From: Cellvibrionales bacterium
GTDB taxonomy: Bacteria > Pseudomonadota > Gammaproteobacteria > Pseudomonadales > JAHEGP01
Assembly: GCA_024645065.1 (NCBI GenBank)
Contig: JAHEGP010000002.1
Location: 1 to 42,115 of the forward strand
DNA length: 42,115 nt
Direction of reading: 5' to 3'
Numbering within the stretch: the first letter of the stretch is position 1; each line of letters starts with the position of its first letter. Shown here piece after piece: positions 8,067 to 15,140 of this stretch. The notes beneath the pieces were generated by a model that saw only the letters and a program-made list of their open reading frames with translations, was not told where the DNA came from and made no database searches. The translations under genes and the position numbers were made by a program.

Positions 8067-8609
8067 ATGAGCGGGAGGGATTTGCGGGTTCACACCAGCT
8101 ATATCGGCCTCGGTAGCAATCTCAAGCAACCCACAAGGCAGCTCACGAGCGCCCTGCAATCCCTGGCACAGCTACCACAATGCCGCTTGCGCGCCTGGTC
8201 TTGTTTTTATCGAAGCCATGCTGTCGGACCCGGGATCCAGCCGGATTACATTAACGCCGCCGCTCAACTGGATACAGATCTGGAACCGTCACAGTTACTG
8301 GGGCAATTGCACGCCATTGAGCAACGCCAGGGCAGGCAGCGCCTGGAGCGGTGGGGACCCAGAACCCTCGACCTCGATCTATTGCTGTTTGATCAGTTAA
8401 TACTGGACACGCCCAGGCTAACGCTGCCGCACCCGAGACTGCAGCTACGCGCTTTCGTATTGCTGCCACTCGACGAAATTTGCCCGCGACTGGAACTTCC
8501 CAATGGCAGCACGGTTGCCGGGCTGCTGGCGGGCATCGATACTTCGGGCGTCGCGTTTCATTGCCGGGCACCGGGCATCGAAATTCCTGGGAATAGCAGC
8601 CAAACATGA
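8067..8609 (+). CDS. folK: 2-amino-4-hydroxy-6-hydroxymethyldihydropteridine pyrophosphokinase
   Basis: FolK transfers pyrophosphate from ATP to hydroxymethyl-dihydropterin in folate synthesis. The 180-residue protein shows YIGLGSN near the N-terminus and the HPPK signature RWGPRTLDLDLLLF (about residues 94-107), whose two aspartates bind the catalytic magnesium ions, followed by LPHPRLQLRAFVLLPL. Family proteins are about 160 residues; the extra length is an unconserved C-terminal tail. The order pcnB-folK-panB-panC is conserved in gammaproteobacteria. The stop codon overlaps an ATG (ATGA at 8606-8609) that opens an 89-codon frame reaching panB. Confidence 0.95.
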   Translation: MSGRDLRVHTSYIGLGSNLKQPTRQLTSALQSLAQLPQCRLRAWSCFYRSHAVGPGIQPDYINAAAQLDTDLEPSQLLGQLHAIEQRQGRQRLERWGPRTLDLDLLLFDQLILDTPRLTLPHPRLQLRAFVLLPLDEICPRLELPNGSTVAGLLAGIDTSGVAFHCRAPGIEIPGNSSQT

Positions 8610-8875
8610 GTTATCCCGGAATGAAAGCCCACAGGAAATCGCCACCCATTGCACCCGCGCTGAAGACGACTCAGGGACGGCACTACCGCCCCGGGCCTGC
8701 GACCGCTCACCAACACAAAAACCCCGGGTCGCTGTCATTATCGACCTGTGCCGCAATGACAGGCATCATTATGCACTGTCGAACACCGACTCCGGGCGAC
8801 GCGCAAAATGATGTCATGCCTGATGTTTTGTCACCAACGAATCGCTACCGGCTGATTACAAGGAGCCCAGCATGA
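8606..8875 (+). CDS. Doubtful 89-codon frame filling the folK-panB gap
   Basis: An open frame starts at an ATGA overlapping the folK stop and ends in an ATGA overlapping the panB start, so it fills the 262-base gap exactly. The protein is unlike anything I recognise. It is rich in Pro, Thr, His and Arg, with no hydrophobic core pattern, membrane segment or signal peptide, and the upstream ribosome site is weak (GGGAA 14 bases before the ATG). It may be chance in a region free of stops, or a short coupling frame that carries ribosomes from folK to panB. I lean towards non-coding. Confidence 0.2.
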   Translation: MSYPGMKAHRKSPPIAPALKTTQGRHYRPGPATAHQHKNPGSLSLSTCAAMTGIIMHCRTPTPGDAQNDVMPDVLSPTNRYRLITRSPA

Positions 8876-9666
8876 CCCAGGTTACCGCACAATCACTGCT
8901 CGAGCTGAAGCGGAAGCGTGAGAAATTTGTTTGCGTGACCGCCTATGACGCGGGTTTCGCGGCCGTGATTTCCCGGGCCGGTGTTGAAACAATACTGATC
9001 GGGGACTCCCTGGGAATGGTGGTCCAGGGCCATCGCGACACACTGCCAGTATCCATGGATCACATGGTATATCACATTGAAGCGGTGAGTCGCGGCAATG
9101 CTGGCTCCCTGCTGATTGGTGACTTACCGTTCATGAGTTACTCCGATACGGAGAAAACCTTGCATAACTCGGCTCGGCTGATGCGCTCCGGGGCGCATAT
9201 GGTAAAACTCGAGGGCGGGAGCTGGCTCTGCGAGAGCATTAACAAATTGACCCAGCGTGGCATACCGGTATGCGCCCATCTGGGCTTAACTCCCCAATCA
9301 GTCAATACTCTGGGCGGCTTCAAGGTACAGGGGCGATCTGAAGCCGCTGCACGCCGAATCAGCGACGATGCCCACGAGGTGGAAGCTGCTGGTGCCAGCC
9401 TGCTGGTGCTGGAATGCATTCCGCAACAGTTGGCCGCCGCCATCAGCCGACAACTAACTATCCCTGTCATCGGCATAGGCGCCGGACCGGACACCGATGC
9501 CCAGGTACTGGTGCTGCATGACCTGCTTGGCGTCACCCCCAGTCCCCCGCGCTTCGTTAAAAACTTCATGGCCGGGCAGGATAGTGTCGAGGGCGCATTC
9601 AGGGCATTTTCGAGCGCCGTAAAAAGCGGTGAATTCCCCGCTGAGGAACACAGTTTTAATCATTGA
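8872..9666 (+). CDS. panB: 3-methyl-2-oxobutanoate hydroxymethyltransferase
   Basis: PanB makes ketopantoate from alpha-ketoisovalerate and 5,10-methylene-tetrahydrofolate, the first committed step to pantothenate and coenzyme A. The 264 residues match the family. Motifs include VTAYDAGFA, ILIGDSLGMVVQGH (metal-binding Asp in the GDS), the MVKLEGG segment, GLTPQSVN, and VIGIGAGPDTDAQVLVLHD near the C-terminus. The ATG has a strong AAGGAG site eight bases upstream. It follows folK, which feeds the folate pathway that supplies its one-carbon donor. Unusually, about 490 bases separate it from panC, normally its immediate neighbour. Confidence 0.96.
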   Translation: MTQVTAQSLLELKRKREKFVCVTAYDAGFAAVISRAGVETILIGDSLGMVVQGHRDTLPVSMDHMVYHIEAVSRGNAGSLLIGDLPFMSYSDTEKTLHNSARLMRSGAHMVKLEGGSWLCESINKLTQRGIPVCAHLGLTPQSVNTLGGFKVQGRSEAAARRISDDAHEVEAAGASLLVLECIPQQLAAAISRQLTIPVIGIGAGPDTDAQVLVLHDLLGVTPSPPRFVKNFMAGQDSVEGAFRAFSSAVKSGEFPAEEHSFNH

Positions 9667-10154
9667 CGCAAATTTGATCCCACGGCACTACCTCAGCAGA
9701 GCCCCTGGCAATGGCGGGCAAGGCGTGGTGCCGGTCAGCCAATGATTGCTCTGATTAAAGAGCGCCGCAAACCCGTCTCGGGATCACCGATGGCCCGCCC
9801 TTAAGGGCCTCTGAAGTGGCTGCTATTGGTGTACCGCAACCTGAGGTGACAGCGAGTTAATCAGGGGCTGCTCAACCGTCGTCACCGGGCAAAATAACCG
9901 TGTATGAGAAGCAGGGAAAGCAGCTGCCCCGGGGATGCAAACCCGCGCCAGGGCACAGCCTGTGCGGGGTGGCGCCCTTAGGACAGCGCTTTTGCCATGA
10001 AATTGTAACGCTTGAATTGATCCCCAACGGCAATTATTGCATACTTGCGCCGTCATGGACCGGTGAAGATCGTTGTAAGCTTGGCTAGCAAAAATTTGAG
10101 ACCCATGGGCATTACTCACCTGAGCAGGTGAATCAAAACGAGGCATCGTGTGCC
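9667..10154 (+). other. Long panB-panC intergenic region with a candidate panC promoter
   Basis: No protein gene is supported in these 488 bases: the open frames on either strand have no recognisable content. One candidate sigma-70 promoter can be seen, TTGATC (10017-10022), 17 bases, CATACT (10040-10045), which would give panC its own transcript with a leader of about 100 bases. A short inverted repeat GCACAG/CTGTGC lies near 9955-9967. I see no convincing terminator after panB. Confidence 0.45.
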
Positions 10155-11039
10155 ATGCAAACACTGACTTCTGTCGATGCACTGCGCAGAGCAGTCAACA
10201 AAGCTCGCAAAGCCGGTAAGACCATCGGTTTTGTTCCAACCATGGGTAACCTGCACGAGGGTCATCTGCAGTTACTGCGGCGCGCGAAGCATCTGACGGA
10301 TTGTGTCGTGGTCAGCATTTTCGTCAACCCGCTACAATTTGGCGCCAACGAAGATCTGGATGCCTATCCCCGTACCCTCGCCTCAGACAAGGAAAAGCTG
10401 TTCGCCGAAGGCGCAAACTTCCTGTTCGCGCCGAGTGTGGATGAGATGTATCCTGAGGGGATGCAGCCGCAAACCCGGGTTTCTGTGCCGCGGATCACCG
10501 ATACGCTGTGTGGTGCGGTAAGACCCGGGCATTTTACCGGCGTCGCCACTGTGGTTAGCAAATTGTTCAACATGGTGCAGCCTGATGTCGCCGTGTTTGG
10601 GGAGAAAGATTTTCAACAATTGATGGTCATACGCAAAATGGTCAGCGACCTGTGTATGCCGATCGACGTGGTCAGCGTGGCGACCGTGCGCGAAACTGAT
10701 GGCCTGGCGATGAGTTCGCGGAATAACTTCCTGTCGTCCAAGGAGCGCCGTGTCGCCCCCCGCTTGCACCGGATCCTGCAGGATTACCGGGAAGCTATTG
10801 CCAATGGCTTCGATGACTACCAGCATCTTGAAAAGCACGCTCTGGAAGACCTGTTGCTAACGGGATTCCAACCCGATTACGTCAGCATTCGAGATGCAGA
10901 AACCCTGGACCCCATCACCCCCGACACCGAAGCTATCGTCATCCTGGCAGCAGCGCGCCTGGGCCGAACCCGCCTTATCGACAACGTCACCTTGACCCTT
11001 AACCCCTCCGCAGACTGGGGCATGCTCGCCACCAACTGA
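10155..11039 (+). CDS. panC: Pantothenate synthetase
   Basis: PanC condenses pantoate and beta-alanine with ATP to give pantothenate. The 294-residue protein has the HIGH-like PTMGNLHEGHL motif near residue 30, VVSIFVNPLQFG, KLFNMVQPDVAVFGEKDFQQL-type substrate residues, and the KMSKS-like SSRNNF segment. I chose the ATG at 10155, which lines the N-terminus up with the E. coli protein; an in-frame GTG at 10128 would add nine residues that are not conserved. GAGG lies 12 bases upstream of the ATG, a long but possible spacing. The gene converges on pnp across a strong terminator. Confidence 0.95.
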   Translation: MQTLTSVDALRRAVNKARKAGKTIGFVPTMGNLHEGHLQLLRRAKHLTDCVVVSIFVNPLQFGANEDLDAYPRTLASDKEKLFAEGANFLFAPSVDEMYPEGMQPQTRVSVPRITDTLCGAVRPGHFTGVATVVSKLFNMVQPDVAVFGEKDFQQLMVIRKMVSDLCMPIDVVSVATVRETDGLAMSSRNNFLSSKERRVAPRLHRILQDYREAIANGFDDYQHLEKHALEDLLLTGFQPDYVSIRDAETLDPITPDTEAIVILAAARLGRTRLIDNVTLTLNPSADWGMLATN

Positions 11040-11171
11040 GGGCCTCATCAAGGCGTCAGACGTGCTGCACAGTCAGGAGGCCGGACAACCTGGCCGCTGG
11101 TGGCCGTGCCGACACTACCTGGGCCGTTGCAGACTCCTGTTTCCTCCGGCAGACTTTATTTTAGCCGAGCC

Positions 11172-11201
11172 AAAAAAAACCCGCGACAAGAGCGCGGGTT
11201 T
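11172..11201 (-). terminator. Rho-independent terminator of the pnp operon
   Basis: On the minus strand the stem AAACCCGCG/CGCGGGTTT with a seven-base loop is followed by eight T residues. It lies 50 bases past the pnp stop. On the plus strand the same hairpin is followed by only three T residues, so it may weakly end panC transcripts too. Confidence 0.9.
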
Positions 11202-11251
11202 GAATGTTCGGGCTGCACAGTTCCTGCTGCTCCAGCCCGCGCGAAGCTAAA

Positions 11252-13366
11252 TCAAGCCTCGCTGGTCTGGGCTTGCGCATCCGAATCAGAAACTTCCTTC
11301 ATCGACAGCTTGATTCGACCACGACCGTCGACATCCAATACCTTCACCTTAACTTCCTGTCCTTCAGTGAGGTAGTCAGATACCTTCTCGATCCGCTCCT
11401 GGGCAATCTGGGAAATATGCACCAGCCCGTCCTTGCCCGGCAGGATATTGACGAAGGCGCCAAAGTCGACGATGCGAGCGACCACGCCGTTGTAAACCGC
11501 ACCGACCTCGGCTTCCGCGGTGATCGACTCAACTTCGCCTTTCGCCAGCGCCAGCGACTCGGAGTTGGGGGCGTAAATACGCACGGTGCCATCATCGTCG
11601 ATATCGATCTGGGCACCACTTTTTTCAGTGATCCCGCGAATTACAGCGCCACCCGGGCCTATGATATCCCGAATCTTGTCCTTGTCGATTTTAATAGAAA
11701 CCATCCGCGGCGCGGTCTCGGCAACGTCGGCGCGAGACGCCGACAACACGCGGTTCATCTCACCGAGGATGTGCAGCCGCGCCTGCTGTGCCTGCTCCAG
11801 CGCGCGCTCCATGATTTGCTCGTTGATGCCTTCTATCTTGATGTCCATCTGCAGAGCTGTCACGCCCTCGGCGGTACCGGCAACTTTAAAGTCCATATCA
11901 CCGAGATGGTCTTCATCACCAAGAATATCGGTCAACACCGAAAAGCGATCGCCTTCCTTGACCAGGCCCATCGCAATACCGGCTACGGGTGCTTTCAGGG
12001 GGACACCCGCGTCCATCATTGCCAGGCTGGCGCCGCAAACGCTGGCCATGGAACTGGAGCCGTTGGACTCAGTGATCTCCGACACGATGCGAATGGTGTA
12101 GGGAAAGTCTTCCGCGCTGGGCAGGACTGCGGCGACTCCACGCCGGGCGAGGCGCCCGTGGCCAACCTCACGACGACTGGTAAAGCCCACCCTGCCGGCC
12201 TCTCCCACCGAGTACGGCGGGAAGTTGTAGTGCAGCATGAAGTTGTCCTTGCGCTCTCCCTCGAGGGCGTCGATAAACTGCGCGTCCCGGGAACTCCCCA
12301 GGGTCGCGACTGCGATGGCCTGGGTCTCGCCGCGAGTAAACAGCGCTGAGCCGTGGGTGCGGGGCAGGATACCAGTCTCTATCATAATGGGGCGCACCGT
12401 CTGGTTATCGCGACCATCAATACGCGTCTCGCCATTGAGAATCCGGCGGCGCACGATCTTGCTCTCCAGGCTTTTGAACAGCTCCTTGACTTCGTCCGCA
12501 GACACTTCACCGTCGGCCGGCGCCAATGCCGCCGCGGCATCGTCCTTGACCCGGGAAAGGGCCTCATAGCGCTGCATTTTGTCGGTAATGCGATAGGCTT
12601 CTCCGACGGCTTCGCCGAAGCCGTTTTCCAGCGCGTCGATCAACGCGGTGTTTTCCGCCACTTCCCCCAGCTCCCAGCGTGGCTTGCCGACTTCACTGGC
12701 CAACTCCTTGATCGCCTGGATCGCCACCTGCATTTCCTGCTGGGCAAACAATACCGCTCCCAACATCTGGTCTTCAGTCAGCTCCTTTGCCTCGGACTCG
12801 ACCATCAGCACTGCATGTTCGGTACCGGCCACCACCATGTCCAGATGGGAGTCGGCCAGCTCACTGAATGTGGGATTGAGGAGATAGCCGCTGTCAGCCG
12901 TAAAGCCAACCCTGGCCGCCCCTATCGGGCCATTAAAGGGAATGCCGGAAATCGCGAGCGCGGCAGAAGTGCCGAGCATCGCAATGATATCGGGATCAAT
13001 ATCGGATTCCGCGGACAGTACCGTAATAATAACCTGCACTTCGTTCTTGAAGCCCGCCGGGAACAGAGGACGAATGGGCCTATCGATTAAGCGCGAGGTC
13101 AGGGTTTCCTTTTCGCTCGGGCGCGCTTCGCGCTTGAAAAAGCCGCCGGGAATACGACCCGCGGCATAGGTTTTTTCCTGGTAATGAACTGCCAGCGGGA
13201 AAAAGTCCTGGCCCGGTTTAGCGGTCCTTGCACCCACTACTGTCGCCAGTACCACTGTATCGTCCATGCTGGCCAATACCGCACCGCTCGCCTGGCGCGC
13301 TATCCTGCCCGTTTCCAGGGTAACGGTGTGTTTGCCGTAATTAAATTTTTTGATAACAGGATTCAC
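11252..13366 (-). CDS. pnp: Polyribonucleotide nucleotidyltransferase (PNPase)
   Basis: PNPase degrades RNA 3' to 5' with phosphate and is a core degradosome enzyme. The 704 residues hold two RNase PH domains (about 1-230 and 305-545) joined by the alpha-helical domain, then a KH domain (about 555-615; IGPGGAVIRGI) and an S1 domain (about 620-690; GVVARIVDFGAFVNILPGKDGLVHISQIA). The start is GTG at 13366 with GGAGG eight bases upstream. It is the last gene of the operon, 64 bases after rpsO; a hairpin between them resembles the place where RNase III and PNPase self-control act in E. coli. The C-terminal tail is short and acidic. Confidence 0.98.
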   Translation of the reverse strand: MNPVIKKFNYGKHTVTLETGRIARQASGAVLASMDDTVVLATVVGARTAKPGQDFFPLAVHYQEKTYAAGRIPGGFFKREARPSEKETLTSRLIDRPIRPLFPAGFKNEVQVIITVLSAESDIDPDIIAMLGTSAALAISGIPFNGPIGAARVGFTADSGYLLNPTFSELADSHLDMVVAGTEHAVLMVESEAKELTEDQMLGAVLFAQQEMQVAIQAIKELASEVGKPRWELGEVAENTALIDALENGFGEAVGEAYRITDKMQRYEALSRVKDDAAAALAPADGEVSADEVKELFKSLESKIVRRRILNGETRIDGRDNQTVRPIMIETGILPRTHGSALFTRGETQAIAVATLGSSRDAQFIDALEGERKDNFMLHYNFPPYSVGEAGRVGFTSRREVGHGRLARRGVAAVLPSAEDFPYTIRIVSEITESNGSSSMASVCGASLAMMDAGVPLKAPVAGIAMGLVKEGDRFSVLTDILGDEDHLGDMDFKVAGTAEGVTALQMDIKIEGINEQIMERALEQAQQARLHILGEMNRVLSASRADVAETAPRMVSIKIDKDKIRDIIGPGGAVIRGITEKSGAQIDIDDDGTVRIYAPNSESLALAKGEVESITAEAEVGAVYNGVVARIVDFGAFVNILPGKDGLVHISQIAQERIEKVSDYLTEGQEVKVKVLDVDGRGRIKLSMKEVSDSDAQAQTSEA

Positions 13367-13380
13367 AAATAATGCCTCCG

Positions 13381-13423
13381 AAAAAATTGATCAATGCACC
13401 CCCAGCCCCATTGCCGGGGAGCA
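13381..13423 (-). terminator. Terminator-like hairpin between rpsO and pnp
   Basis: On the minus strand TGCTCCCC pairs with GGGGGTGCA with one mismatch and a 13-base loop, followed by a short TTGATCAA palindrome and six T residues just ahead of the pnp ribosome site. It could partly terminate rpsO transcripts or act as a processing site. The T run is not adjacent to the main stem, so this is weak. Confidence 0.35.
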
Positions 13424-13430
13424 CCTGCAA

Positions 13431-13700
13431 TTAGCGACGTAAACCCAGACGCTTGATCAACTCGGCGTAGCGGTTGGCATCCTTACGCTTGAGGTAGTCG
13501 AGTAATTTACGACGCTGGTTAACCATGCGAATCAGCCCCCGACGGGAATGGTGATCCTTGGCATGGCCCTTGAAGTGACCTTGCAGTTTATTGATGTTCG
13601 CGCTCAACAGGGCAACCTGCACTTCCGGAGATCCGGTATCGCCTTCCGCCTGTTGGTAATCTTTAACGATGTCTGCTTTTTCTTGCGCTGATAATGCCAT
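13431..13700 (-). CDS. rpsO: 30S ribosomal protein S15
   Basis: S15 is a primary binder of the 16S rRNA central domain and also contacts 23S rRNA in a subunit bridge. The 89-residue sequence is the standard length, with the conserved DTGSPEVQVALLSANINKLQGH and KDHHSRRGL segments and the terminal YAELIKRLGLRR. GGAGG precedes the ATG by six bases. It lies between truB and pnp, the universal gammaproteobacterial order. Confidence 0.99.
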   Translation of the reverse strand: MALSAQEKADIVKDYQQAEGDTGSPEVQVALLSANINKLQGHFKGHAKDHHSRRGLIRMVNQRRKLLDYLKRKDANRYAELIKRLGLRR

Positions 13701-13754
13701 TTTTTCCTCCAGTCAATATGCGTAAGTTAACTAACCCAGATGATCCACGCATAC

Positions 13755-14735
13755 TTACAGATCACCTGCCTTCAAAGCATCGGTGTCTACCATCAAGCGA
13801 CGTGGCGCTAGCCGCCCGTCATCCAGTATTTCACCGACGCCGAGAAATTCTCCGCCGTCCTCTACAATGCGAACCCACCCAGCGGTGGGCATATTGGCCG
13901 CCAGCACCGCCTGGCCCTGGCGCAAATAATGGCTGCTGAGCTCGGGCAACACGACAGTGGGCATGCCCTTGATAGCGCTGTCCACCGGCAACAACAGGTT
14001 TCGCATTGGCAAGCAATCCTGCTGAGCCGCAAGTTGTTCCAGGCTCTCCAGATCGACGCTATGTTGCAGCGTGAAAGGCCCGGAGCGAGTGCGACGCAGT
14101 TCACTGACGTGGCCACCACAACCGAGCGCGGCGCCGATATCCTGCGCCAGCGAGCGAATGTAGGTGCCCTTGGAGCAGCGAACACGAACCTTTAGCTGCC
14201 CCTGCTCTGCAGCGCTGTAATCTATCAATTCAAAACTGTGTATCGTAACCCGTCGCACCTTGCGCTCAACTTCAACGCCGGCCCGAGCCAGTTGGTAAAG
14301 CGGCCTGCCCTGGTGCTTTAACGCCGAATACATCGGCGGCGTTTGCTCAATTTCACCGCGGAAGCCCGACAGCAACTGTTCTATTTGCTGTCGGCTGACC
14401 CCGGCTGCACTACTGCGTTCCAGTACCTCGCCCTGGGCATCTGCGGTACTGGTGGTGACGCCGAGCACAAAGGTGCTGTCGTATTCCTTGTCTGCATCGA
14501 GCAGAAACCTCGACAGTTTGGTCGCCTCGCCAAAACAGAGCGGTAAAACTCCCGTGGCGAGGGGATCAAGGCTGCCGGTATGACCAGCCTTGGCTGCTCC
14601 AAACGCGCGTTTCGCCCGCTGCAGGCAAGCGTTCGAGGTCATTCCGCCGGGCTTATCCAGTACCAATACCCCGTCGACAGCGCGACCCTTGCGGCGCCTT
14701 GCCACCCTAGTCCCCGCGCCCTTCTGTGTCGTCAT
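13755..14735 (-). CDS. truB: tRNA pseudouridine(55) synthase TruB
   Basis: TruB converts U55 of the T loop to pseudouridine and acts as a tRNA folding chaperone. The catalytic Asp is in the GHTGSLDPLATGVLPLC motif near residue 57. The N-terminal GVLVLDKPGGMTSN and central YSALKHQGRPLYQLARAG segments are typical, and a PUA-like C-terminal domain follows. At 326 residues it is slightly longer than the family average because of a basic N-terminal extension (residues 5-18). The ATG at 14735 lies 29 bases inside the end of rbfA; no good alternative downstream start exists before conserved sequence except a GTG near residue 20. Confidence 0.97.
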   Translation of the reverse strand: MTTQKGAGTRVARRRKGRAVDGVLVLDKPGGMTSNACLQRAKRAFGAAKAGHTGSLDPLATGVLPLCFGEATKLSRFLLDADKEYDSTFVLGVTTSTADAQGEVLERSSAAGVSRQQIEQLLSGFRGEIEQTPPMYSALKHQGRPLYQLARAGVEVERKVRRVTIHSFELIDYSAAEQGQLKVRVRCSKGTYIRSLAQDIGAALGCGGHVSELRRTRSGPFTLQHSVDLESLEQLAAQQDCLPMRNLLLPVDSAIKGMPTVVLPELSSHYLRQGQAVLAANMPTAGWVRIVEDGGEFLGVGEILDDGRLAPRRLMVDTDALKAGDL

Positions 14736-15108
14736 CCTTGTGCATCGCCTGATCGGTCGCCACCGCCCGGTCGATCAAGCTGGAAAGTTGCTGGCCGCGC
14801 AGTACGCTGCTATCGAAGACGAAGCTCAGGCGGGGCGTTGTGCGCATGGTACTCGACCGCGCCAACTGGCTACGCAGAAACCCCGCAGCATCGTTGAGCA
14901 CCCCAAGGGCCTCTTCAGCCTGTTCCGCATCGTCTTTTCCCATGACCGTCACGAATACCCTGGCGTGTGCCAGATCGCGACTCACCTCGACATCGTTCAC
15001 CATGACCATTCCAATCCTGGGATCGCGCATCTCCCGCTGGATAAAAGAAGCGATGTCTCGACGCAGTGCATCGGCGACCCGCTGCTGGCGACTATAGTCT
15101 TTGGGCAT
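14707..15108 (-). CDS. rbfA: Ribosome-binding factor A
   Basis: RbfA binds immature 30S subunits and helps 5'-end processing of 16S rRNA, especially in the cold. The 133-residue protein is a single KH-like fold with family residues RVADALRRDIASFIQREMRDPRIGMVMVNDVEVSRDLAHARVFVT in order. The C-terminal tail after about residue 115 is short and acidic. It starts 32 bases after infB and overlaps truB by 29 bases, consistent with translational coupling. Confidence 0.97.
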   Translation of the reverse strand: MPKDYSRQQRVADALRRDIASFIQREMRDPRIGMVMVNDVEVSRDLAHARVFVTVMGKDDAEQAEEALGVLNDAAGFLRSQLARSSTMRTTPRLSFVFDSSVLRGQQLSSLIDRAVATDQAMHKDDDTEGRGD

Positions 15109-15140
15109 ACCCGAGCTACCTGTCCTTGCGCCCCGCGCGT

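Noticed and set aside
9823..10182. 119-codon minus-strand frame in the panB-panC gap
   Set aside because: No recognisable content, overlaps the panC start and lacks a ribosome site.
11204..12349. 381-codon plus-strand open frame
   Set aside because: Antisense to pnp and running through its terminator; no family content.
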